From an uncultured Dorea sp. (GTDB lineage Bacteria; Bacillota; Clostridia; Lachnospirales; Lachnospiraceae): a stretch of DNA of 26,255 bases. The notes beneath the pieces are model-generated. The model did not search any database. It was not told where the DNA came from and saw nothing but the letters and a program-made list of their open reading frames with translations. A program made the translations under genes and the position numbers. Positions 13,952 to 21,923 of this stretch are shown piece after piece (the first letter of the stretch is position 1; every line of letters begins with the position of its first letter). The DNA is taken from assembly GCF_934294775.1 (NCBI RefSeq), contig NZ_CAKRAH010000038.1, positions 1 through 26,255 on the forward strand. Direction: 5' to 3'.

Positions 13952-15330
13952 TATGCGTTCTCTCCTTTCTTTTCTTCTGCATTAAAGATATTGTCATCCA
14001 GAGTGCCCATCTTTCTTGCAACGATTGCTGCTGTTACGTTACCAGCAGTTACATTGTCGAATGTACGGATCATATCTGAGATGTTGTTGATCGGTACCAA
14101 AAGTACGATCGCTGCGATTGGAAGGTTCACTGCTTTGAACACTGCCATAGCAGATACCACTCCGATACCAGGTACTCCTGCACTTCCGAGTGAAAGGATC
14201 AGGCAGACAACAGCTAACATTACATAGTCAGATACTGTCCATGAGATACCTACCGCATTGGTATAGAAGATAGCCAGAAGAATTGGCCATACACATGTAC
14301 ATCCCGGCATACCAATGGTTGTACCAAGGGATGTTGTAAAGTTTGAGATTTCCTCATCAATACCTACACGTTTTCTCTGACCTTCGATAGAAGCAGGAAT
14401 TGATCCAACACTACTTGAAGTTGTAAATGCTGTGATCTGTGCAGGAAGAATCTTTTTAAAGAATTTGATTGGGCTAAGTTTTGCAACAAACTTGATCAAA
14501 ATCGCATTAAATCCATAGCTGTGTACCAGACATACCACATAGATCATAACGACCAGAAGTACCAGCTGTACGAGAGACTTCTTATCCTCGAAAATCTGAC
14601 TTGCAGATCCGGCTACCAGACACAGAACTGCGAATGGAGTCAGGTCAATAACAAATGCCAGAATACGATAGATAATATTCTTCAGTGCCTCTACCAGATT
14701 CTTGAATGCAACTACTTTTTCTTCACCCTCTTCTGTTGCGATTCCAACATAAGCTACAGCTACTGCAATAGCAATGATGATGATCGCAACGACGTTATCA
14801 TTGGAGAGATCTCCGATGACGTTCGTTGGGAAGAATTTTAAAATAACCTGGTCAAATGATGTTGCAAGTTCTTCATAAGAACTGATTGTGCTGTCACTTA
14901 CTGATGAAATATCAGCAAATACAGCCTCTGCCCCTTTTCCAAGCCCTGTAATGGCTCCAAAAATATATGACAGAACGATTGCTGCTGCAGATGAAGCCAG
15001 AAGCCAGAATACAGATGTAAGGCCTATACTCTTCATTTTTTCTTTACTATTTAAAGAAATAAAACCTGACATAATAGAAATCAGGATAACTGGTGCCACC
15101 AGAGCAGTAATTACGTTGATGTAAATGTCACCAATCAAATCAACCCAGACAAGATAACTGTTATTCTCAGATGCAAATACGAGACCGATTACGGCACCCA
15201 TTACCATACTGATTAGAACAACGAATGTCCAGTTGATCTTCATCGCTAACTGATTCAAAACTTTGAACAGCAATAATGTTATGGCTAACACAAGAAGTGC
15301 TATCCAGTTAACACTACAAAGTAAATCCAT
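13951..15330 (-). CDS. Dicarboxylate/amino acid:cation symporter, TcyP-like
   Basis: A 459-residue member of the DAACS (SLC1) family with about eight helices and two re-entrant loops. The hairpin motif reads TTSSSVGSIP (family SSSSATLP), followed by VGIDEEISNFTTSLGTTIGMPGCTCVWP, VPGIGVVSAMAVFKAVNLPIA and DMIRTFDNVTAGNV. The layout QRKRVG...ISNF...GCTCVWP is closer to the cystine symporter TcyP of Bacillus (QRSMGV...IANF...GCAGIYP) than to glutamate or C4-dicarboxylate carriers. Sodium- or proton-driven cystine uptake is therefore my favoured guess, supported by redox genes nearby, but the substrate is not proven. It starts with ATG after a purine-rich AAGGAAAGGGG stretch and heads an operon with the 158-residue protein and probably the lipoprotein. 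Confidence 0.85.
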   Translation of the reverse strand: MDLLCSVNWIALLVLAITLLLFKVLNQLAMKINWTFVVLISMVMGAVIGLVFASENNSYLVWVDLIGDIYINVITALVAPVILISIMSGFISLNSKEKMKSIGLTSVFWLLASSAAAIVLSYIFGAITGLGKGAEAVFADISSVSDSTISSYEELATSFDQVILKFFPTNVIGDLSNDNVVAIIIIAIAVAVAYVGIATEEGEEKVVAFKNLVEALKNIIYRILAFVIDLTPFAVLCLVAGSASQIFEDKKSLVQLVLLVVMIYVVCLVHSYGFNAILIKFVAKLSPIKFFKKILPAQITAFTTSSSVGSIPASIEGQRKRVGIDEEISNFTTSLGTTIGMPGCTCVWPILLAIFYTNAVGISWTVSDYVMLAVVCLILSLGSAGVPGIGVVSAMAVFKAVNLPIAAIVLLVPINNISDMIRTFDNVTAGNVTAAIVARKMGTLDDNIFNAEEKKGENA

Positions 15331-15587
15331 TTTTTCTTTTCCCCTTTCCTTAAGATTACCGTCTTCCAGTGTAACATTTTTTTAACAATATAGGAAATAG
15401 ATAATATTAATAAACAAGGATATTTATAGCATATATCTATAAATATCTTTTCATATATTAGTGAGTTAAAGTATTGAATCGCCACTAAAAATAAATATAT
15501 CATAATACGAACTAATATTCAAGTTCTTTTTATAATACAAACTTATGTATAAATATACTGTTATCTATGTATTTTTTAATATATCTG
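15331..15587 (-). promoter_or_regulatory. Leader/promoter region of the symporter operon
   Basis: The AT-rich, gene-free stretch between ald and the symporter. The notable element is a perfect inverted repeat GATATTTATAG/CTATAAATATC at 15419-15447 (11-bp arms, 7-nt loop), about 90 bp before the symporter ATG. It is more like an operator than a hairpin because it has no GC core. I find no convincing -35/-10 pair with a good spacer and no riboswitch or T-box. Confidence 0.45.
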
Positions 15588-15624
15588 AAAAAGCGCTGGT
15601 ACCCCCAAGACACCAGCGCTTTTC
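15588..15624 (-). terminator. Terminator of ald
   Basis: A perfect 12-bp stem AAAAGCGCTGGT/ACCAGCGCTTTT with an 11-nt loop at 15589-15623. T-runs flank it on both strands. It lies about 70 bases after the ald stop. Confidence 0.85.
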
Positions 15625-15690
15625 CTTCTCACAGGAATTAATCATTTAGTTTTAGTTTCTTCTTATTATATAGCGATTATATTGCATGTA

Positions 15691-16806
15691 TTAGCATACG
15701 GTTCTTACATCTGTATATTCATAGCAGTCAAAGCTGTCTGCTACGTTCTTACATGTTAATTTTCCATCGTATGTATTGATAGCAGAATAGATAACCTCGT
15801 TATCTTTGCAAGCCTGCTCAAGTCCTTTTCCTGCAATCTGCAGTCCATAAGACAGTGTAGCGTTTGTCAGTGCAATTGTAGATGTTCTTGGAACTGCTCC
15901 TGGCATATTTCCTACACAGTAGTGAACAACACCATCTTCGATAAAGATCGGATCATCATGATATGTAACCTTTGTAGTCTCTCCGCATCCGCCCTGGTCT
16001 ACAGCAACGTCTACAAATACAGCACCTGGTTTCATCTCTTTCAGATATTTTTTCTTGAAGATCTTAGGAGCTGATTTTCCAGGGATCAGAACACATCCGA
16101 TAACGAGATCTGCTTCTTTGACAGCTTTCTCGATATTTGCATCATTAGAAACAAGTGTCTGAACGCGTGCTCCGAAAATATCATCCAGATATGCAAGTCT
16201 CTGAAGGTTGATATCCATAATTGTTACATTAGCGCCCATTCCTACAGCAATCTTACAAGCGTTTGTTCCTACAGATCCGCCACCAAGGATTACGATGTTC
16301 GCCTTTGGTGTTCCCGGAACTCCTGCTAAGAGAACGCCTTCTCCTCCGAATCTCTTTTCAAGATATTTTGCACCTTCCTGGATACTCAGACGTCCTGCGA
16401 TCTGGCTCATAGGAGCAAGAAGAGGAATGCTTCCGTTTCTTTCAATCAGTGTCTCATAAGCAACACCTTTTACTTTTGCTCCAAGTAAAGCATCTGTCTG
16501 TGGTTTGTCTGCTGCAAGATGAAGATATGTATAAAGGATCAGTCCTTCGTGGAATAATGGATATTCTTCCGGAAGTGGCTCTTTTACCTTAATCATCATT
16601 TCAACAGTATCCCATACTTCCTTTGCTGTATCGATCATCTTTGCCCCAGCTGCTTCATATTCAGCATCAAAGAATCCAGATCCTTCTCCAGCACCTTTTT
16701 CGATATAAACATCGTGTCCTGCATTTACATAACTTTTCACGTTATCTGGTGTCATACCTACACGGAACTCGTTGTTTTTAATTTCTTTTACACATCCTAC
16801 TTTCAT
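15691..16806 (-). CDS. ald: Alanine dehydrogenase
   Basis: A 371-residue enzyme of the usual length. It converts L-alanine, NAD+ and water to pyruvate, ammonium and NADH in the cytoplasm. Family signatures are present: the N-terminal KEIKNNEFRVGMTPDNV with the substrate-binding Arg, VKEPLPEEYPLFHEGLILYTYLHLAA with the catalytic His, the Rossmann loop ILGGGSVGTNACKIAVGMGANVTIMDIN, and DVAVDQGGCGETT with the catalytic Asp. AGGAGG precedes the ATG. It is divergent from the rpiR-agcS pair and has its own promoter with two upstream motif sites (16911-16978). Together these genes make an alanine uptake and oxidation unit. The call is firm. Confidence 0.97.
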   Translation of the reverse strand: MKVGCVKEIKNNEFRVGMTPDNVKSYVNAGHDVYIEKGAGEGSGFFDAEYEAAGAKMIDTAKEVWDTVEMMIKVKEPLPEEYPLFHEGLILYTYLHLAADKPQTDALLGAKVKGVAYETLIERNGSIPLLAPMSQIAGRLSIQEGAKYLEKRFGGEGVLLAGVPGTPKANIVILGGGSVGTNACKIAVGMGANVTIMDINLQRLAYLDDIFGARVQTLVSNDANIEKAVKEADLVIGCVLIPGKSAPKIFKKKYLKEMKPGAVFVDVAVDQGGCGETTKVTYHDDPIFIEDGVVHYCVGNMPGAVPRTSTIALTNATLSYGLQIAGKGLEQACKDNEVIYSAINTYDGKLTCKNVADSFDCYEYTDVRTVC

Positions 16807-16878
16807 TTTAAAAAACCTCCTAAAATTATAATCCGTTACATTTTTTGAATGAATATTATTTTTCTCTTTTCATTATTG

Positions 16879-16904
16879 TTGAATAATATTCTTCATTTCC
16901 GTCT
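16879..16904. promoter_or_regulatory. Downstream motif B at the ald transcription start
   Basis: A 26-bp element matches 18076-18101 at 23 positions. Its core is a near-palindrome TGAAtAATATTcTTCA, flanked by TTCCGTCT. It begins at the predicted ald start site and would cover the first 26 transcribed bases. Confidence 0.65.
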
Positions 16905-16910
16905 GACTAC

Positions 16911-16978
16911 ATACTAGCACATATCATTTTACATTGCAATAAAAGTTATTTTTTTCACCAATAAGTTATTTTTTTCAC
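16911..16978 (-). promoter_or_regulatory. ald promoter with two tandem upstream motif A sites
   Basis: On the minus strand TTGCAA (16939-16934) and TAGTAT (16916-16911) are 17 bp apart. Immediately upstream are two copies of GTGAAAAAAATAACTT, starting at 16958 and 16978 (20 bp, nearly two helical turns, apart). A third copy precedes the agcS promoter. A site touching the -35 from upstream is typical for an activator; the RpiR-family protein encoded next door is the obvious candidate. Confidence 0.72.
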
Positions 16979-17021
16979 TTGATATGCCGTTCTTTCTTCT
17001 ATAATTAATATCTTCTGCATC

Positions 17022-17050
17022 TTGCAAGAATCCTCGTTTCATGCTTAAAT
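17022..17050 (+). promoter_or_regulatory. rpiR promoter
   Basis: TTGCAA (17022-17027) and TTAAAT (17045-17050) are 17 bp apart, about 35 bp before the rpiR start. The -10 is preceded by ATGC as in the agcS promoter, but there is no motif A next to the -35. Confidence 0.55.
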
Positions 17051-17085
17051 CTAATTAACAATAGAACCCCCCGGAGGAATAGATT

Positions 17086-17943
17086 ATGGAAAATATGAAG
17101 GAACTACTTCACTCAAAACGACTAACAAAAACTCAAAAAGTGATTGCCGAATATATTCTCGACAATGCGTCCGAAGCCTGTTTCATGACATCTACCGAAA
17201 TTGCCCTGAAACTTGGTGTCAGCGAATCTTCTGTCATACGCTTCAGCCGTACGATCGGATTTGCCGGATTTATGGATTTTCAAAAAGCACTTCGAAAAGA
17301 TTACCAGGATAAAGTTCTTAGTATCTCCAGCAGCATCACTGTGCCTTCCCAGAGAATTGCCAAGCAGGCAAAGCTGGAATCTTCTGCTGATTATATCAAC
17401 CGGCATTTTAAAAATGCTGCTCATAATCTGGAAGAGATTTTTATCCAGAATTCCATTCAGACTTTTGAACAGGCTGCCGATACCATTATTTCCAGTAAAC
17501 ACAAATACATAGCAGCTACCAGAGGAAATATCTGCCTTGCTGATTATTTTATTCTCTATCTGAAACAGATGGTTCCACATGTTACCATGACAACAACGAC
17601 TACCATGAGCCCGATCGACCATATGTGCAATATCTCACAGACAGATTGCCTGATTCTTTTCAGCTTTCCAAGATATTCCCTTCAGGATAAGGTTACTGCT
17701 GAAATGGCCCACGATGCCGGAGCTTCGATTATCGTTATTACAGATAAACCAAGTTCTGAACTGGCCCAGTATGCCACTGTGCTTCTAACTGTTCCCGTAG
17801 ACAGTAATACGTTTTTCAATTCTATGATTGCTCCGCAATTTGTCTCTGAAGCTTTATTAGAAACCATTAGTCACAAGGCAAAAGGAATCGAAAAACGCCT
17901 CGATACCATTGACAAATATCTGAGCAAACTTGGAAATTATTAA
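17086..17943 (+). CDS. MurR/RpiR-family regulator of alanine genes
   Basis: A 285-residue regulator. Residues 1-77 form the RpiR-type helix-turn-helix domain (LTKTQKVIAEYILDNASEACFMTSTEIALKLGVSESSVIRFSRTIGFAGFMDFQKALR). Residues about 115-260 form a SIS domain, usually a sugar-phosphate sensor (KYIAATRGNICLADYF, DCLILFSFPRYSLQDKVTAEMAHDAGASIIVITDKPSSELAQYA). The ribosome site CCGGAGGAA is strong. It is divergent from ald and 195 nt upstream of agcS, and repeated motifs sit at both target promoters, so it most likely controls both. The effector is unknown; RpiR proteins next to amino-acid genes may not sense sugars. Confidence 0.9.
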   Translation: MENMKELLHSKRLTKTQKVIAEYILDNASEACFMTSTEIALKLGVSESSVIRFSRTIGFAGFMDFQKALRKDYQDKVLSISSSITVPSQRIAKQAKLESSADYINRHFKNAAHNLEEIFIQNSIQTFEQAADTIISSKHKYIAATRGNICLADYFILYLKQMVPHVTMTTTTTMSPIDHMCNISQTDCLILFSFPRYSLQDKVTAEMAHDAGASIIVITDKPSSELAQYATVLLTVPVDSNTFFNSMIAPQFVSEALLETISHKAKGIEKRLDTIDKYLSKLGNY

Positions 17944-17986
17944 TCATTATGAATTCTGATGCCCGTGTTCAAAAAATATCAACCAC

Positions 17987-18034
17987 GTGAAAGAAATAAC
18001 TTTCATTGCATATTTATTTCTCCTATGCTAGGAT
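17987..18034 (+). promoter_or_regulatory. agcS promoter with upstream motif A
   Basis: TTGCAT (18006-18011) and TAGGAT (18029-18034) are 17 bp apart. Motif A, GTGAAAGAAATAACTT, begins at 17987 and runs into the -35; here it forms a perfect dyad TGAAAG-6-CTTTCA. The layout copies the ald promoter: motif A, ATTGCA at the -35, and ATGCTAG or GTGCTAG at the -10. Confidence 0.72.
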
Positions 18035-18075
18035 TGGTTTAGACATAAAATAATTTTTTTCATCATGTGTGTTTT

Positions 18076-18101
18076 TTGAAGAATATTTTTCACTTCCGTC
18101 T
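18076..18101. promoter_or_regulatory. Downstream motif B in the agcS leader
   Basis: The second copy of the 26-bp element. Its core TGAAgAATATTtTTCA is followed by CTTCCGTCT. It starts about 35 bp after the predicted agcS transcription start and has the same plus-strand orientation as the ald copy, so the two are opposite relative to transcription. Confidence 0.65.
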
Positions 18102-18138
18102 ATTATCAATAAAGCGAAAAATATTGGAGGAATTTTAT

Positions 18139-19548
18139 ATGGAAACATTGACACATGTATTAGAAAAAATTCAGACAGCTGTCTGGGGCCCCCCTACTCT
18201 CGTTCTTCTTATGGGAACAGGACTTTATTTTACAATCAAGCTTGGCGGATTGCAGCTTACGAAATTTCCAAAAGCACTGAAGTGTATTTTTGAAAAGGAA
18301 GATGGTGTTGGGGATGTTTCTTCCTTTGCAACTCTTTGTACTACACTGGCAGCCTGTATCGGAACCGGAAGTATCGTTGGCGTTGCTACCGCTCTTCGCA
18401 TTGGTGGTCCTGGTGCCCTCTTCTGGATGTGGGTATCTGCACTTCTTGGTATGACGACAAAATATGCCGAAGGTCTTCTCGCTATAAAATATCGTGTAAA
18501 AGATGAAAACGGAGAAATAGCCGGTGGTCCTATGTACTATATACAAAACGGACTTGGAGACAAATTCAAATGGCTTGCAAAGTTATTTGCTTTCTTTGGA
18601 GCTGTAACCGCACTTCTTGGAAGTGGTACTTTCCCACAGGTAAATGCAATCACTGAATCTGTGAATGCCTCTTTCCATCTTCCTGTACTGCTTGTAGGTG
18701 CAATCATTACAATTATGACTGCGGTTGTAACACTCGGCGGAATTAAATCTATTTCCAAAGTAGCAGAATTCATTGTTCCTTTTATGGCGCTTTTCTTTGT
18801 CGGTGGATCTGTTCTCATTCTTGTATGGAATTATAAAGTAATTCCGGCTACATTTGGACATATTTTTGCCTGTGCATTTTCCAAGGAGTCTGTACTTGGT
18901 GGCGCTGCGGGAACTGCGGTCATCTCATTCATGACAGCTATGAGAATGGGCGTTGCACGCGGTGTATATACAAACGAAGCCGGACTTGGAAGTTCCCCGA
19001 TCGTTGCCGCTGCCGCAAAAACCAATTCCTGCGTAAAACAGGGTCTTATTTCTATGACCAGCGTATTCTTTACAACAATTGTAGTTTGCACAATGACTGG
19101 ATTGGTTGTTATTTCCAGTGGACTCCTTGATAATTCTGAATTAAGTGGAAGTATTCTTGTGACCGCAGCTTATAACGCAGGACTTCCAATTAACATCGGT
19201 ACTTACCTGATTTCATTTGGCTTGATCTTTTTTGCATTTACTACTATCCTTGGCTGGAATTATTACGGCGAACGCTGTGTTTTATATCTGACAGGAACTA
19301 CAAAGAGTATTAAGCCTTTTAAAATCATTTACATTTTTGCAATTGCCATTGCACCATTCATGACACTTGAACCAATCTGGATGCTTGCTGATATTACAAA
19401 TGCCCTGATGGTTATTCCTAACCTGATCGCGCTTCTTGGCCTTCGTAAAGTTGTCATCAGTGAGACCAAAAAATATTTTAATCAGAAAGATTCTTTAACC
19501 ATTCCAGAGATTTCAGAAACTCCTGAAGGTTTTCAGGAATTTGATTAA
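18139..19548 (+). CDS. Alanine/glycine:cation symporter (AGCS family)
   Basis: A 469-residue sodium- or proton-coupled importer of alanine or glycine. I start at the ATG at 18139 because it has a TTGGAGGA site; the frame is open further 5' but without a ribosome site. Family signatures include KFPKALKCIF, CTTLAACIGTGSIVGVATALRIGGPGALFWMW, GMTTKYAEGLLAIKYRV, GPMYYIQNGLG, RMGVARGVYTNEAGLGSSPIVAAAAKT, and LGWNYYGERCVLYL near the end. About 10-11 hydrophobic segments are visible. It forms a unit with rpiR and works with ald: alanine enters here and is deaminated to pyruvate. Confidence 0.95.
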   Translation: METLTHVLEKIQTAVWGPPTLVLLMGTGLYFTIKLGGLQLTKFPKALKCIFEKEDGVGDVSSFATLCTTLAACIGTGSIVGVATALRIGGPGALFWMWVSALLGMTTKYAEGLLAIKYRVKDENGEIAGGPMYYIQNGLGDKFKWLAKLFAFFGAVTALLGSGTFPQVNAITESVNASFHLPVLLVGAIITIMTAVVTLGGIKSISKVAEFIVPFMALFFVGGSVLILVWNYKVIPATFGHIFACAFSKESVLGGAAGTAVISFMTAMRMGVARGVYTNEAGLGSSPIVAAAAKTNSCVKQGLISMTSVFFTTIVVCTMTGLVVISSGLLDNSELSGSILVTAAYNAGLPINIGTYLISFGLIFFAFTTILGWNYYGERCVLYLTGTTKSIKPFKIIYIFAIAIAPFMTLEPIWMLADITNALMVIPNLIALLGLRKVVISETKKYFNQKDSLTIPEISETPEGFQEFD

Positions 19549-19565
19549 AACCGGAAGGTCTGGAC

Positions 19566-19606
19566 ATAAAAATAGTACGGATATCTGTTGTCCGTACTAT
19601 TTTTAT
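19566..19606. terminator. Bidirectional terminator between agcS and the c-di-GMP gene
   Basis: A perfect 16-bp stem ATAAAAATAGTACGGA/TCCGTACTATTTTTAT with a 9-nt loop. A-runs and T-runs on both sides let it stop transcription from agcS (plus) and from the converging 19623 gene (minus). Confidence 0.9.
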
Positions 19607-19622
19607 CTAAAATTATTTTCCG

Positions 19623-21656
19623 CTATTTACTTTTTTCAAGCATTGCCACATCCGAAAAATGCGTATCCTTTATATCGGGATGTTTCATCTTCGTATCCTG
19701 TATATATTCTTTCGAACTCTTCTGCTGCATTTCCTGTTTGATCTTTCCTTCTATTTCCATCAGGCATTCCAGCAATATTGGATTAAATGTCCCACATTCC
19801 CCATTCAGGATCATCTGAATTGCTTCTTCGTGAGTGTATGCATCTTTATATACGCGCTTACTTACCAGCGCATCATACACATCAACGATTGATACAACCT
19901 GTGCGGAGATTGGAATCTCATCACCCTTCAATCCATCTGGATATCCTCTTCCATCATAACGTTCATGGTGCCATCTGCAGATTTCATATGCATATTTGAC
20001 TAGTTCTTCATCTTTATATAGCTCCAATGATTTTAACATATCTGCACCAATCTGTGCATGTGTCTTCATGATCTCAAATTCTTCTTTGGTAAGTCTTCCC
20101 GGCTTGTTCAGTATCTTTTCATCAATTCCGATTTTACCAATATCATGTAATGCTGATGCCGTTGCAATTACATACTGATCTTCCCAGGTCAGTGAATAAC
20201 GATCTGTCTTTTCTACCAGGCGTTCTATCAGAAGTCCTGTCAATTTATTAATGTGCAGCACATGAAGTCCGCTTTCTCCATTTCTAAACTCTACAACCTG
20301 GCTTAAGATACTGACCATCATCTGATTATTCTTTTCTTTTTCATAAATCTGGTCTGTCACAAGCCTGATCAGTCTGCGCTGCTTTGCATACAACTTGATC
20401 ATGTTAAAGACTCTTCTGTATACAATCTTTGCATCAAACGGACGGCTGATATAATCTGAAACACCCAGCTCATATGCTTTTCTTATAAAGTTTTCCGAAT
20501 CTTCACTGGAGATCATGATAACCGGAATGTCTTCAATCCATTTTTCCCTGTTCATATATGCAAGAACTTCGAACCCATCCATCTTCGGCATTACGATATC
20601 CAGAAGAATCAGGGAAATTCCCGTTCCATACTGCTCAAGCATTGCCACACATTCTTCGCCATTTTCTGCTTCCAGTATCCTGTATTCATTATGCAGCATC
20701 TCTTCTAATATCTCGCGGTTCAGCTCCGAATCATCTACGATCAAAATCTGCTGCCGTATCTTATCTTTCTCTTTTCCGTCATGTTCTTCTGTAACCTTCG
20801 CTTCTTCACCTTCTGTCACAGCCATATTTTTCTGTGTCTTGGCAAGATACATCAGCCGGTCTGCACGGACTACTGCCTCTTCTACCGTCTCTTCACCTGC
20901 CATAACCCCGCCTATACTTACCGACAACTGCATACGGTTATATCCCGGCACTTTTGTTCCTGCAATTTTTGATTGTATCTTATTTAATTTTTTTGAAAAA
21001 CTATCCTTGTCTATGTCTGGGATTACTAAAAGGAATTCATCTCCCCCGTACCGGATCAGCTTATCTGTTTTCTGTATGTACTGCTTGATTACTTTGACAA
21101 CCGTAATCAATGCTCTGTCCCCGGCGCTATGTCCATGCGTATCGTTATACAGTTTAAAATCATCCAGATCCAGAATTGCAATTCCTGCAGCGCCTTCTAC
21201 TTTTTTCATCTCATCTTCGTAATAACGCCGGTTATAGGCACCAGTCAACGCATCTTTATAAAGCTTTTCATTGTATATTGCAAGCCGTTCTACGATTTTC
21301 TCATATCCAAGCGTATCAATCAGTGTATCTTCTTCCAGCTTTCTTAGCATCTCCATGACGTATGGTTTTCCGTCAATCTCTACATATCTTGCAAATACCT
21401 GGAAAATATCAGAATCCATGAATTCAAGTTTTGATGCCTGTGTTTTGCCTTCCAGTGCATGAATTGATATGCAGTTCTCACACGGTTCCTGCTTATGCCA
21501 GACCGAATAGCACTGACATGGTTCTATATTTTCAAGGCATTCTGACCGTTCTTTTAACATCTTGCCGTCCACAAGTCGTACGACATCGAACACCTCCCGC
21601 AGACATTCCATCTTTTCTTCAGCCTGTCTTTTTGTCATAAAATCCTTATGATTCAT
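19623..21656 (-). CDS. GGDEF-REC-HD-GYP cyclic-di-GMP signalling protein
   Basis: The product is 677 residues from the ATG at 21656, chosen because AGGTGA lies six bases upstream; a GTG at 21665 is the other option. Residues 1-130 form an unassigned N-terminal domain with a Cys cluster (CQCYSVWHKQEPCENC). A GGDEF domain (about 135-275) has an intact RYGGDEF catalytic motif but no RxxD inhibitory site five residues before it. A response-regulator receiver domain (about 303-420) has the phosphoacceptor Asp353 in LILLDIVMPKMDG. An HD-GYP phosphodiesterase domain (about 450-640) has HDIGKIG and HHERYDGRGYPDGL. It can therefore potentially both make and break cyclic-di-GMP under phosphorylation control. 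No histidine kinase is nearby. Confidence 0.93.
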   Translation of the reverse strand: MNHKDFMTKRQAEEKMECLREVFDVVRLVDGKMLKERSECLENIEPCQCYSVWHKQEPCENCISIHALEGKTQASKLEFMDSDIFQVFARYVEIDGKPYVMEMLRKLEEDTLIDTLGYEKIVERLAIYNEKLYKDALTGAYNRRYYEDEMKKVEGAAGIAILDLDDFKLYNDTHGHSAGDRALITVVKVIKQYIQKTDKLIRYGGDEFLLVIPDIDKDSFSKKLNKIQSKIAGTKVPGYNRMQLSVSIGGVMAGEETVEEAVVRADRLMYLAKTQKNMAVTEGEEAKVTEEHDGKEKDKIRQQILIVDDSELNREILEEMLHNEYRILEAENGEECVAMLEQYGTGISLILLDIVMPKMDGFEVLAYMNREKWIEDIPVIMISSEDSENFIRKAYELGVSDYISRPFDAKIVYRRVFNMIKLYAKQRRLIRLVTDQIYEKEKNNQMMVSILSQVVEFRNGESGLHVLHINKLTGLLIERLVEKTDRYSLTWEDQYVIATASALHDIGKIGIDEKILNKPGRLTKEEFEIMKTHAQIGADMLKSLELYKDEELVKYAYEICRWHHERYDGRGYPDGLKGDEIPISAQVVSIVDVYDALVSKRVYKDAYTHEEAIQMILNGECGTFNPILLECLMEIEGKIKQEMQQKSSKEYIQDTKMKHPDIKDTHFSDVAMLEKSK

Positions 21657-21850
21657 CCGGCTCACCTACTTACTTTTCTTATATTTCACGTACAAATATT
21701 GTGTTATATCTTTTTTTATACGTTTTACACATTTCTTGCACAGTACGATTACTATCTGTACCATCCTGCTGTGCATCCACTATCTATACTATATAATGTT
21801 TTTATTATAATACAAATTATACATTTTTTCATTTTTCAGCATATTCTGTA

Positions 21851-21897
21851 CAAAAACACCACCAATTTTCAGGAATTTCCTGCACAACCGGTAGTGT
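21851..21897 (-). terminator. Terminator of the MATE gene
   Basis: On the minus strand ACACTACCGGTT pairs with AATTGGTGGTGT (with G-T pairs) around an inner palindrome CAGGAAATTCCTG, and a T-run follows. The remaining gap to 21666 is AT-rich leader sequence of the c-di-GMP gene without a clear promoter. Confidence 0.65.
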
Positions 21898-21923
21898 CTG
21901 CTTTCTGATAAGAAGCATCAGAA

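Noticed and set aside
15331..15587. T-box or SAM riboswitch before the symporter
   Set aside because: No T-box sequence, specifier stem or GC-rich leader structure is visible; only an AT-rich dyad.
21700..21800. Cyclic-di-GMP (GEMM) riboswitch before the GGDEF/HD-GYP gene
   Set aside because: A GCACAG word occurs on the minus strand, but the rest of the GEMM core (GGGCAAACC, GCAAAGC and the receptor stem) is missing.
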